From assembly GCF_004745525.1 (NCBI RefSeq), contig NZ_RKLY01000029.1, forward strand, positions 1 to 32,869: a stretch of 32,869 bases of DNA. Direction: 5' to 3'. Below the pieces are notes generated by a model, which saw only the letters and a program-made list of their open reading frames with translations, made no database searches and was not told the DNA's origin. Shown here piece by piece: positions 27,260 to 32,869 of the stretch (its first letter is position 1; each line of letters opens with the position of its first letter). The position numbers were made by a program, and so were the translations under genes. The DNA comes from Companilactobacillus suantsaicola (GTDB lineage Bacteria; Bacillota; Bacilli; Lactobacillales; Lactobacillaceae).

Positions 27260-28657
27260 ATGAGACATAAAAAGTTAATAGCCGGCATAGTTGGAATTAT
27301 CTTAGGAGTTGCCATCGCCTTTTTCATCCCAACTCCACAAGGATTAACTCATGCAGGTATGGTCGTCTTAGCATCATTAGTTACTGCAAATATTTTCTGG
27401 ATTTTTAACGTTATTCCCAGTTTTGCGACTGGCTTACTCATGCTATCTTCTTGGGTCGTTTTAGGAGCAGTCAAATTCGAAGTCGCCTACCAAATCTTTT
27501 CCACTACTACTATGTGGATCATCATCGGTGGACTTGGCTTAGGTGCAGCTGCTACTAAAACAGGTCTGATCAAACGTATCGCTTTGAAAATCATGACCTT
27601 CTTCCCGGCTAATTTTAGAGGTCAATCACTAGCACTCTTTACTGCCGGTACAATTATTGCTCCAATGATTCCTAGTGCTCATCCTAAAACTGCCATGAGT
27701 ACTCCAATTGCCAAAGGTATCAGTAACGCTCTAGGCTACAAACCTTTTGGCAAAGGCAGTTCCGGAATCTTTCTAGCTGCTTTATGGGGCTTCTTCGTAA
27801 CTGAAGCAAGTTTCTTGAGTGCCACAGCGCAAAATTACGCGTTTAAGGGACTATTGCCTTCCAAAGCTCAAGCTCAATTAACTTGGGGTAACTGGTTTTT
27901 GATGATGATTCCTTGGACAATCGTCATCTTAGTCGGTGGCTATTTCCTCTTGAATTTCTTGTTCAAACCTAAAGATGATAAACCCGTTTCTCGAGACTTC
28001 ATCAATAAGCAACTACAAGAATTAGGTCCGATGTCACGCGATGAAAAAATCACTGCTGGTGTAATTTTAATTGCCATCGTCTTTTGGATTTTGGAATCAA
28101 TTTTCCATATCCCCGCTGCTGTAACTGCCATTATCGGTGTCAGCGTCTTAGTCGCTTTGAAAGTTTTGACACCCGAAGATTTCAAGACTCGTTTGAGTTG
28201 GAACACAATTATCTTCATCGGTACCGTTATGGCTTTAGGTAACGTCATGCAATCAGCCGGTTTAACTACTTGGTTAAGAAAAATTTTGGCTCCAGCAATT
28301 TCACCAATCATCGACAACTTATACATTACAGTGATCGTTTTGCCAATCATCATCTACCTATGCAAGTTCGTCGTTGTTTCCTTGATTTCAACTGGTACTT
28401 TGATCACGATCGGCTTGTTACCATTCTTTTCACAAATGAGTTTCAGCCCCGCAATTATCGCTATCATCGTTACAACCAGTGTTAACGTTTGGTTATTGTC
28501 TTACATGAACGCTCCTATTTTGACTGGTAGTGCTGCCGTCAACGACAGTATGGCTTCACGTGGAGCAATGGCTAAATCATCAATTGGTTACATGTTATTG
28601 AACATCATTGGCTTACTCGTTTGCGTACCACTTTGGCAGCTTATGGGTATTGCTTAG
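27260..28657 (+). CDS. DASS/SLC13-type anion:sodium symporter
   Basis: The 465-residue membrane protein has about 11-12 hydrophobic segments and the sequence flavour of divalent-anion:sodium symporters (TTTMWIIIGGLGLGAAATKTGL, WNTIIFIGTVMALGNVM, TGTLITIG). The usual SNT motifs are not obvious: the first region reads PSAHPKTAMSTPIAKGI, so substrate preference may differ from succinate transporters. The start at 27260 is preferred because GAGG lies 9 nt upstream; the ATG at 27245 has none. It follows the dehydrogenase gene after 18 nt, so the two are one operon. Import of a dicarboxylic or sugar acid (aldarate, tartrate, citrate-like) is the inference. Confidence 0.85.
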   Translation: MRHKKLIAGIVGIILGVAIAFFIPTPQGLTHAGMVVLASLVTANIFWIFNVIPSFATGLLMLSSWVVLGAVKFEVAYQIFSTTTMWIIIGGLGLGAAATKTGLIKRIALKIMTFFPANFRGQSLALFTAGTIIAPMIPSAHPKTAMSTPIAKGISNALGYKPFGKGSSGIFLAALWGFFVTEASFLSATAQNYAFKGLLPSKAQAQLTWGNWFLMMIPWTIVILVGGYFLLNFLFKPKDDKPVSRDFINKQLQELGPMSRDEKITAGVILIAIVFWILESIFHIPAAVTAIIGVSVLVALKVLTPEDFKTRLSWNTIIFIGTVMALGNVMQSAGLTTWLRKILAPAISPIIDNLYITVIVLPIIIYLCKFVVVSLISTGTLITIGLLPFFSQMSFSPAIIAIIVTTSVNVWLLSYMNAPILTGSAAVNDSMASRGAMAKSSIGYMLLNIIGLLVCVPLWQLMGIA

Positions 28658-28668
28658 TCTTGGAAATT

Positions 28669-28714
28669 AAAAAAGTTGTACTATTGGGATTTTTCCCTTT
28701 AGTACAACTTTTTT
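28669..28714. terminator. Bidirectional terminator
   Basis: AAAAAAGTTGTACTA pairs with TAGTACAACTTTTTT around a loop that itself contains GGGA/TCCC. It lies directly behind the transporter stop and 10 nt from the stop of the converging gene. Confidence 0.92.
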
Positions 28715-28723
28715 AGTCTCAAT

Positions 28724-29230
28724 TTATTTTGTTAGATTTTTAATATCATCGATAACTTTTTGTGACTCTTCCATTCGTTGCGTGATTTCTACAATGATTT
28801 TTTCATACTCGGATAAAAATTTCTCCGTTTTCGGGTGGTTTTGATAAGCTGAATACGCTAATTGTAAGTCGAGCATTTTGCCATCTAAATCGTCTCGTAA
28901 CTTGATGCGCTCATCATTGATCAGCTTTTGTAGAGATGGGCGGATCAGTTTCAAGATTTCTGGATTCAGGCCGTTAGTTTTATTCAGTGGATTGTACGGA
29001 TAGGCTGTTATGACAACATATTCTTCAACATCTAGGACCATCAATACATCCTGGCTGCGAAAGATTTGTATTTCATCATTTTTCTCATCCTCATTTTTGA
29101 AGAAAGTTGCTGCACTCAAAAACCGGTGGGTCCACGTTTCTACTTTTGTTTTGGGAATATTAAAGCGAGTTTGAATTCGTTTTGCGGCGTGCTTACTGAT
29201 TTTATACTTCTGTATATTAGAGACTCCCAT
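28724..29230 (-). CDS. Protein of unknown function (168 aa)
   Basis: I do not recognise this family. The first third has SKHAAKRIQTRFNI, a basic helix of the kind found in proteins that pair a His-Ala-xx-Arg motif with a small alpha/beta domain. The middle (QDVLMVLDVEEYVVITAYPYN) resembles short beta strands as in DUF4258-like or toxin-type folds. The C-terminal half is a charged predicted coiled coil (KLRDDLDGKMLDLQLAY... to EESQKVIDDIKN). No signal peptide or membrane segment is seen. The ATG at 29230, with GAGGTG 5 nt upstream, is preferred over the GTG at 29233. It stands alone between a terminator and the divergent asnA leader. Confidence 0.75.
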   Translation of the reverse strand: MGVSNIQKYKISKHAAKRIQTRFNIPKTKVETWTHRFLSAATFFKNEDEKNDEIQIFRSQDVLMVLDVEEYVVITAYPYNPLNKTNGLNPEILKLIRPSLQKLINDERIKLRDDLDGKMLDLQLAYSAYQNHPKTEKFLSEYEKIIVEITQRMEESQKVIDDIKNLTK

Positions 29231-29375
29231 CACTGCACCTCAATTTAGAATTATGCAATTTTAGTTTAAAAGAAATCACCAAATTTAGACAGTCGAAAGG
29301 TCAATCTTTACACAATCTATACATTAGGTTAATTTTAATTGTGAACTTGAAATTTTAATTTTATCAAATTTTTGT

Positions 29376-29403
29376 TTCACATTTTCAAATTTAATGCTAA
29401 TAT
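29376..29403 (+). promoter_or_regulatory. Putative promoter of the asnA T-box transcript
   Basis: TTCACA and TAATAT are separated by 16 nt immediately upstream of the T-box leader. The match is moderate, but the position fits. Confidence 0.45.
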
Positions 29404-29410
29404 AAGTGTC

Positions 29411-29693
29411 ACAAGATAAAAACGAAAAGAAAGAAGAGTAAGATTTTTCATACCAACAGTGAGCTGGGATTGGTGAGAACCTAGTAGGTCAATGAATTTT
29501 CCGAATAACACTTTCTTATGTTTCTGGCTGAAATTTCGTAAAGTAAGTGCAGACGTTAACCGGTACGTTACCAGCGGTGGAGCATGTTAGTGCTCTTATT
29601 GAGGTGGCCTATTTTTAGGCAACTTGGGTGGTACCGCGAAGTCTTTCGTCCCAGTTATTATTAATTTAATAACTAGGATGAAAGACTTTTTTA
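29411..29693 (+). promoter_or_regulatory. T-box riboswitch, asparagine-specific
   Basis: The leader has the conserved parts in order: AGTGAGCTGGG of Stem I, a specifier loop GAATAACAC with AAC (Asn) at 29507-29509, the T-box core GGGTGGTACCGCG at about 29626-29638, and a terminator. The terminator pairs AGTCTTTCGTCC...AGTTATTA with TAATAACT...GGATGAAAGACT and ends in a T-run (29640-29693). Uncharged tRNA-Asn is expected to stabilise the antiterminator and allow asnA transcription when asparagine is scarce. The base after TGG is T, discussed in the findings. Confidence 0.93.
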
Positions 29694-29729
29694 TTTTGCA
29701 TTCAAATTTAAAAACATGGAGGATTTAAC

Positions 29730-30737
29730 ATGAACTTGATCATACCTAAGGATTACGATCCCAAACTATCTGTCAAAGAAACTCAAAGAGCAATTCAATA
29801 TATTCGTGAAACTTTTCAGGATGAATTCGGCAAAGAATTGAATTTGTCACGTCTGTCAGCACCAATGATGGTCGAAAAAGGAATGGGTCTAAATGATAAT
29901 CTAAATGGTGTTGAATCCCCTGTTTCCTTTACTATGAAAGGCTTGCCTGGTGAAACCATCGAAATCGTTCATTCCCTAGCTAAGTGGAAACGACTCGCCT
30001 TGAAACGCTATAAATTTGGCATGCACGAAGGAATTTACACCAACATGAATGCCATCAGAAAAGACGAGGATCTCGACAACATCCACTCAATTTACGTCGA
30101 TCAATGGGATTGGGAAAAAATTATCGCTAAGGATGAAAGAAACGTTCACACTTTAGAGGATACGGTTAAATTAATTTTTAAAGTTATCAAACACATGGAA
30201 CACGAAGTTTGGTATAAATTTCCTCAATCCGTTCATCATCTACCTGATGAGATTCACTTCGTAACGACCCAAGAACTCGAAGACCGCTGGCCTGATAAGA
30301 CTCCAAAAGAGCGTGAAGATGCCATTTGTAAAGAACTCGGCTGTGTCTTCTTGATGCAAATCGGCGGTCCCATGAAGAGCGGCAAACGCCACGACGGTCG
30401 TGCTCCTGACTATGACGACTGGAAATTAAACGGTGATATTTTGTTCTGGTATGAACCTCTACAACACGCCCTAGAAATTTCAAGTATGGGAATTCGTGTT
30501 AGTGAGGAATCAATGAGAGAACAATTAAAAATTGCCCACGCAGAAGATCGAGCCAACTTACCATTCCACAAAATGTTGCTAAATGGTGAGTTACCATACA
30601 CTATCGGTGGTGGTATCGGTCAATCTCGTTTGTGTATGTTGCTACTCGGCAAGGCTCACGTTGGTGAAGTCCAAGCTGCCGTTTGGCCACAGGATCTGCG
30701 CGATAAATGTGAAGAAAACAATATTCACTTGCTATAA
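29730..30737 (+). CDS. asnA: Aspartate-ammonia ligase (asparagine synthetase A)
   Basis: The 335-residue enzyme makes asparagine from aspartate, ammonia and ATP in the cytoplasm. It is the ammonia-dependent AsnA type, related to class II aminoacyl-tRNA synthetases. Family stretches are clear: [22 protein letters not shown] near residue 40, the VHSLAKWKR segment near 80, YVDQWDWEK near 125, and the C-terminal [23 protein letters not shown]. Length is exactly typical. ATGGAGG lies before the ATG. Control by the asparagine T-box directly upstream strengthens the assignment. It appears to be a single-gene transcript ending at the terminator 30824-30889. Confidence 0.97.
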   Translation: MNLIIPKDYDPKLSVKETQRAIQYIRETFQDEFGKELNLSRLSAPMMVEKGMGLNDNLNGVESPVSFTMKGLPGETIEIVHSLAKWKRLALKRYKFGMHEGIYTNMNAIRKDEDLDNIHSIYVDQWDWEKIIAKDERNVHTLEDTVKLIFKVIKHMEHEVWYKFPQSVHHLPDEIHFVTTQELEDRWPDKTPKEREDAICKELGCVFLMQIGGPMKSGKRHDGRAPDYDDWKLNGDILFWYEPLQHALEISSMGIRVSEESMREQLKIAHAEDRANLPFHKMLLNGELPYTIGGGIGQSRLCMLLLGKAHVGEVQAAVWPQDLRDKCEENNIHLL

Positions 30738-30823
30738 AAATATGGGGCTGTAACATAAGCCCTCGAAGGTAAAGAACTTGGAACATAACCGCTTTTTACT
30801 CCTACATCATCTGATTTAGACAT

Positions 30824-30889
30824 AAAAAAATCCCCTTCGCATTATAATCGGTTAGTAGCCTTTTATAATTATAACGAAGGGGATTTTTT
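30824..30889. terminator. Bidirectional terminator between asnA and the toxin-antitoxin pair
   Basis: AAAAAAATCCCCTTCG pairs with CGAAGGGGATTTTTT, and the interior holds a second stem TTATAAT/ATTATAA. It lies 86 nt behind asnA and only 5 nt from the stop of the leftward toxin gene. Confidence 0.9.
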
Positions 30890-30894
30890 AATAT

Positions 30895-31065
30895 TTAAGC
30901 CATTCTCACTCCATTGAACTTACCATGTGATATAGAGACAACCTCAAATGGGAAAGTAGCCATCAGCTGATTATTGCTAACAACTGCAGCAGGCCTCCTT
31001 TTTTGTATTTCTGCTCCAGCAGATGGATCGAAATCAATGTAAATGATTTCTCCATTTTTAGGCAT
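30895..31065 (-). CDS. MazF/PemK-type toxin, C-terminally shortened
   Basis: The 56-codon open frame begins MPKNGEIIYIDFDPSAGAEI and continues QKRRPAAVVSNNQ, the unmistakable N-terminus of MazF/PemK endoribonucleases, including the GEIIYIDF strand and RRPAAVVS. The family is normally about 105-115 residues; here a stop follows HGKFNGVRMA, so the second half, with the conserved Thr/Ser of the active site, is missing. The start lies 2 nt behind the antitoxin stop, the usual coupled order antitoxin then toxin. The terminator hairpin begins 5 nt past the stop. The toxin is probably inactive; a short functional variant cannot be excluded. Confidence 0.75.
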   Translation of the reverse strand: MPKNGEIIYIDFDPSAGAEIQKRRPAAVVSNNQLMATFPFEVVSISHGKFNGVRMA

Positions 31066-31067
31066 AT

Positions 31068-31319
31068 TTACCATAATTCTTCCCCTACTGGTTTTGTATT
31101 TTCCCAGTCATTCAGATCATCCGCACGCTGATAATTTCCATGCCAATCTTCAAATAGGTCGTCTAAACTAGTTGCCATTTTTTTTGAGGGTTTAAGAATT
31201 AATTCGCCATTATCTTTTTTTTCAATTTTATACTGAGTTCCAGGTGCTACATCTAGGTTACTCGGAATCGTAACAACAATGGAGTTTCCTTGCTTTCGAG
31301 CTTTTACATATTTTTCCAT
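31068..31319 (-). CDS. AbrB/MazE-type antitoxin
   Basis: The 83-residue protein has the swapped-hairpin AbrB-fold start KARKQGNSIVVTIPSNLDVAPGTQY, which binds DNA in MazE and PemI. The acidic C-terminal tail (SLDDLFEDWHGNYQRADDLNDWENTK) is of the type that wraps around the toxin. The start at 31319 is chosen because GGAGG lies 8 nt upstream; the in-frame ATG at 31334 is not supported. It is followed directly by the shortened toxin gene. The dyad at 31341-31358, just upstream, is a likely autoregulatory operator. With the toxin damaged, the antitoxin may persist as a solitary regulator or against related toxins. Confidence 0.85.
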   Translation of the reverse strand: MEKYVKARKQGNSIVVTIPSNLDVAPGTQYKIEKKDNGELILKPSKKMATSLDDLFEDWHGNYQRADDLNDWENTKPVGEELW

Positions 31320-31340
31320 AAGCCTATCCTCCATTTCAAA

Positions 31341-31358
31341 GTCTTATTAAATTAAGAC
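31341..31358 (-). promoter_or_regulatory. Dyad upstream of the antitoxin gene
   Basis: GTCTTA-N6-TAAGAC is a perfect 6+6 dyad, 22 nt upstream of the antitoxin start codon, the place where MazE-type antitoxins bind to repress their own operon. Confidence 0.5.
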
Positions 31359-31424
31359 TCGGTGAATACATATGTGCTTCGAGACAAAAACAAAGTGGAG
31401 AAAGTTATGTTATGTCCTAAGCTC

Positions 31425-32219
31425 TTATTTGGTCAAAATGTAATTTAAAATTTCCATGAAAAAACTCTGTAAACTATTTTTAGCAGTCGTAAAGGTTCCA
31501 ACGTCGACACCGGTGAGTTCTTCCTCACCAAAATAACGATTCTCGATGTACATATGATAAGCTAATTCGATTTGCATCGACTTTACTCTTTTATTGGCTC
31601 CGTAATGCGGTGTGATGTAGCCACCTGAGAAGGGATGATTATTGGAGACGGTGTAGCCTTTTTGATTTAATTGTTCTGTTAAAAATTTTCTGAAAGCAGT
31701 GCTTGAGGTTGTGTCAAAACGATTGCCTAAAACGACGTCTTGGGTTTTGACATCTTCGTGAGGATATTCGGCAAAACTGTGGAGATCGAAAAGATAAATC
31801 TTGTCGAATTTCTCTAATTTATGATCGATCAATTCCTGTAATTTAGCATGATATGGTTGATAAAATTGGGTGATTCGTTGCTCAATTTCTTCTTCCGTTA
31901 ACTTATTTTGATAAATTGGTTTGCCAAAGGTTGTCTGGCTGTAAACTATCTCGTAACGATAATCGCCATTTACGTCGGTCATCGACAAGTCTCGGTTGGG
32001 ATCAGCGATGTAGCGGTGAAGGTTATTTTGGAGTGTAGTGAAACCGTTTTGTGGTAGAAAATCATAAAGTTCAGGCAAAAACCAATCGACGTTGGGTAGA
32101 ATTCGTCCCGGAACCATTTTTGATTTGATAGTTTCCGGTACAAAAGTGCCACTGTGTGGTAGATCGATGATAATTGGCAATTCGTCAACTGTTTCATTGT
32201 AGACGGTAAAGTTTTCCAT
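31425..32219 (-). CDS. N-formylglutamate amidohydrolase family protein
   Basis: The 264-residue protein matches the N-formylglutamate amidohydrolase (FGase) family. The N-terminal IIIDLPHSGTFVPE carries the PHSG motif, then NVDWFLPELYDF, ADPNRDLS, LFDLHSF near residue 148, and QIELAYHMYI near residue 225; these His, Asp and Glu residues are the likely metal site. In histidine degradation the enzyme releases formate and glutamate, but no hut genes are seen here, so the substrate may differ. The start at 32219 follows GAGGAG by 6 nt. It lies 10 nt behind the zinc-ribbon gene and is co-transcribed with it. Confidence 0.87.
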   Translation of the reverse strand: MENFTVYNETVDELPIIIDLPHSGTFVPETIKSKMVPGRILPNVDWFLPELYDFLPQNGFTTLQNNLHRYIADPNRDLSMTDVNGDYRYEIVYSQTTFGKPIYQNKLTEEEIEQRITQFYQPYHAKLQELIDHKLEKFDKIYLFDLHSFAEYPHEDVKTQDVVLGNRFDTTSSTAFRKFLTEQLNQKGYTVSNNHPFSGGYITPHYGANKRVKSMQIELAYHMYIENRYFGEEELTGVDVGTFTTAKNSLQSFFMEILNYILTK

Positions 32220-32229
32220 GATTTCTCCT

Positions 32230-32670
32230 CTAATCCCAGTTTCCATAGGATATTTCGTTTAATTCTTCATTGCCGCACTTGGGACACTGCCAAAATTTTT
32301 TTGGCTCTTCGATGAATTTCAATTTAGTTGTACCAAGACTTCCTTTGGCAAAGGTCACACGCTCCAAAGTTGTTTGGCAGTACGGACAAGGATACTGGGG
32401 AACAAATTCAGTTGGATCTAGTTGGAAATAGAATTTATTGAACAAATAAAAATCATTTGGGCAGGCATAGATTGCGTGACCGTAATTTTCATTTAGCCGG
32501 TTACCTTCTTTCAACAAGGTTTTCGCTTGATTGGTGAGTTTTGAATCTTCGATTAAATCTGCTAAAAAATTATTTACGACGTTTTCCTCAGAATAAAGCA
32601 TCCCAATTCCTGTATTAGCCTCAATTCCGTAGCCACATTTACTGCAGCGCAAGTTGTGCATTTCTCCCAT
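32230..32670 (-). CDS. Zinc-ribbon protein of unknown function
   Basis: The 146-residue protein has three Cys pairs, CSKC (C9, C12), CPYC (about 93-96) and CPKC (about 129-132), and a single C69 in the middle, so it probably binds one or two zinc ions as ribbons. Between the first and second pairs is a helical stretch (NNFLADLIEDSKLTNQAKTLLK). No enzyme motif is visible. GGAGGG precedes the ATG. It is the first gene of an operon with the FGase-like gene. I cannot name a specific function; nucleic-acid or protein binding is possible. Confidence 0.8.
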   Translation of the reverse strand: MGEMHNLRCSKCGYGIEANTGIGMLYSEENVVNNFLADLIEDSKLTNQAKTLLKEGNRLNENYGHAIYACPNDFYLFNKFYFQLDPTEFVPQYPCPYCQTTLERVTFAKGSLGTTKLKFIEEPKKFWQCPKCGNEELNEISYGNWD

Positions 32671-32806
32671 CGTATCCCTCCTTGTCTTTGTTGGTATAAA
32701 TATTAAGGAAATTTTTCTGAAAATTCAATAAATTTACAACTAATTAATTCAGGCGAATTTTATAATCAAGTTAGCCACCTTAAGAAAAACTAAATAAAAA
32801 AACACC

Positions 32807-32869
32807 AAGACGTAAAAATCAGTTATCATTGGAGTTCCGACACTAACAATGAAAGAGGTTTTTCGTCTT
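32807..32869. terminator. Hairpin at the right edge, possible terminator of a leftward gene
   Basis: AAGACG at 32807-32812 pairs with CGTCTT at the very end of the window, and an inner stem CATTG/CAATG sits inside. On the minus strand the stem is followed by GGTG and seven Ts. If the outside base pairs continue (CACC beyond the edge), this is the terminator of a gene to the right. The rest of the gap 32671-32806 holds only the promoter-like AT-rich leader of the zinc-ribbon operon. Confidence 0.4.

Noticed and set aside
27940-28353. 137-codon minus-strand frame inside the transporter gene
   Set aside because: Antisense to a clear membrane protein and with no start signal.
30738-30760. Short hairpin GGGGCT...AGCCC after asnA as an IS end
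   Set aside because: The stem is only five to six base pairs, and no matching inverted copy or target duplication was found nearby.

Overview
The window looks like a chromosomal segment of a low-GC Gram-positive lactic acid bacterium of the Lactobacillaceae; a Companilactobacillus-like species would fit. Evidence: strong GGAGG-type ribosome binding sites, a PyrR-type leader before the carbamoyl-phosphate synthetase genes, an asparagine T-box before asnA, the sbcD-sbcC pair, and overall AT-rich coding sequence. The genus is an inference.

Layout, left to right. (1) 1-5041: the first codons of a leftward gene, a 142-nt structured palindrome, the DNA-repair nuclease operon sbcD-sbcC, then a gene-free stretch with two tandem 117-nt hairpins. 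All three structured elements share an apical hairpin and look like one repeat family. (2) 5042-9562: leftward carA-carB (de novo carbamoyl phosphate) behind two successive PyrR-type attenuators and a clear promoter. (3) 9568-13445: a divergent pair, an HNH-type protein whose catalytic histidines appear to be lost and a large PLD-helicase-DUF3427 protein. (4) 13446-20515: a visibly more AT-rich defence island. It holds a two-gene unit (GHKL/MORC-like ATPase with a HEPN-like C-terminal region, plus an m5C DNA methyltransferase), a broken IS4-type transposase, and a complete type II restriction-modification pair (HTH-fused m5C methyltransferase and a PD-(D/E)XK endonuclease, possibly SinI-like) with divergent genes and a palindrome between them. 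(5) 20602-28714: LysE-type exporter, then sugar-acid genes: glucarate dehydratase with a divergent LysR regulator, a beta-propeller lactonase, a galactonate-dehydratase-like enzyme, a 2-hydroxyacid dehydrogenase and a DASS-type anion transporter. (6) 28724-32869: an unknown protein, T-box-controlled asnA, a MazEF/PemIK-like toxin-antitoxin pair with a toxin of about half length, an N-formylglutamate amidohydrolase family protein, a zinc-ribbon protein, and a hairpin running off the right edge.

The most interesting region is 9568-20515, where several DNA-modification and restriction modules are stacked. The best candidate for an unusual system is the GHKL ATPase-methyltransferase pair. It resembles the MutL/MORC-like restriction-modification operons predicted by comparative genomics, but no nuclease gene lies beside it, and its ATPase ends in an alpha-helical region with an R-x5-H motif. 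The second point of interest is the structured intergenic repeat family.
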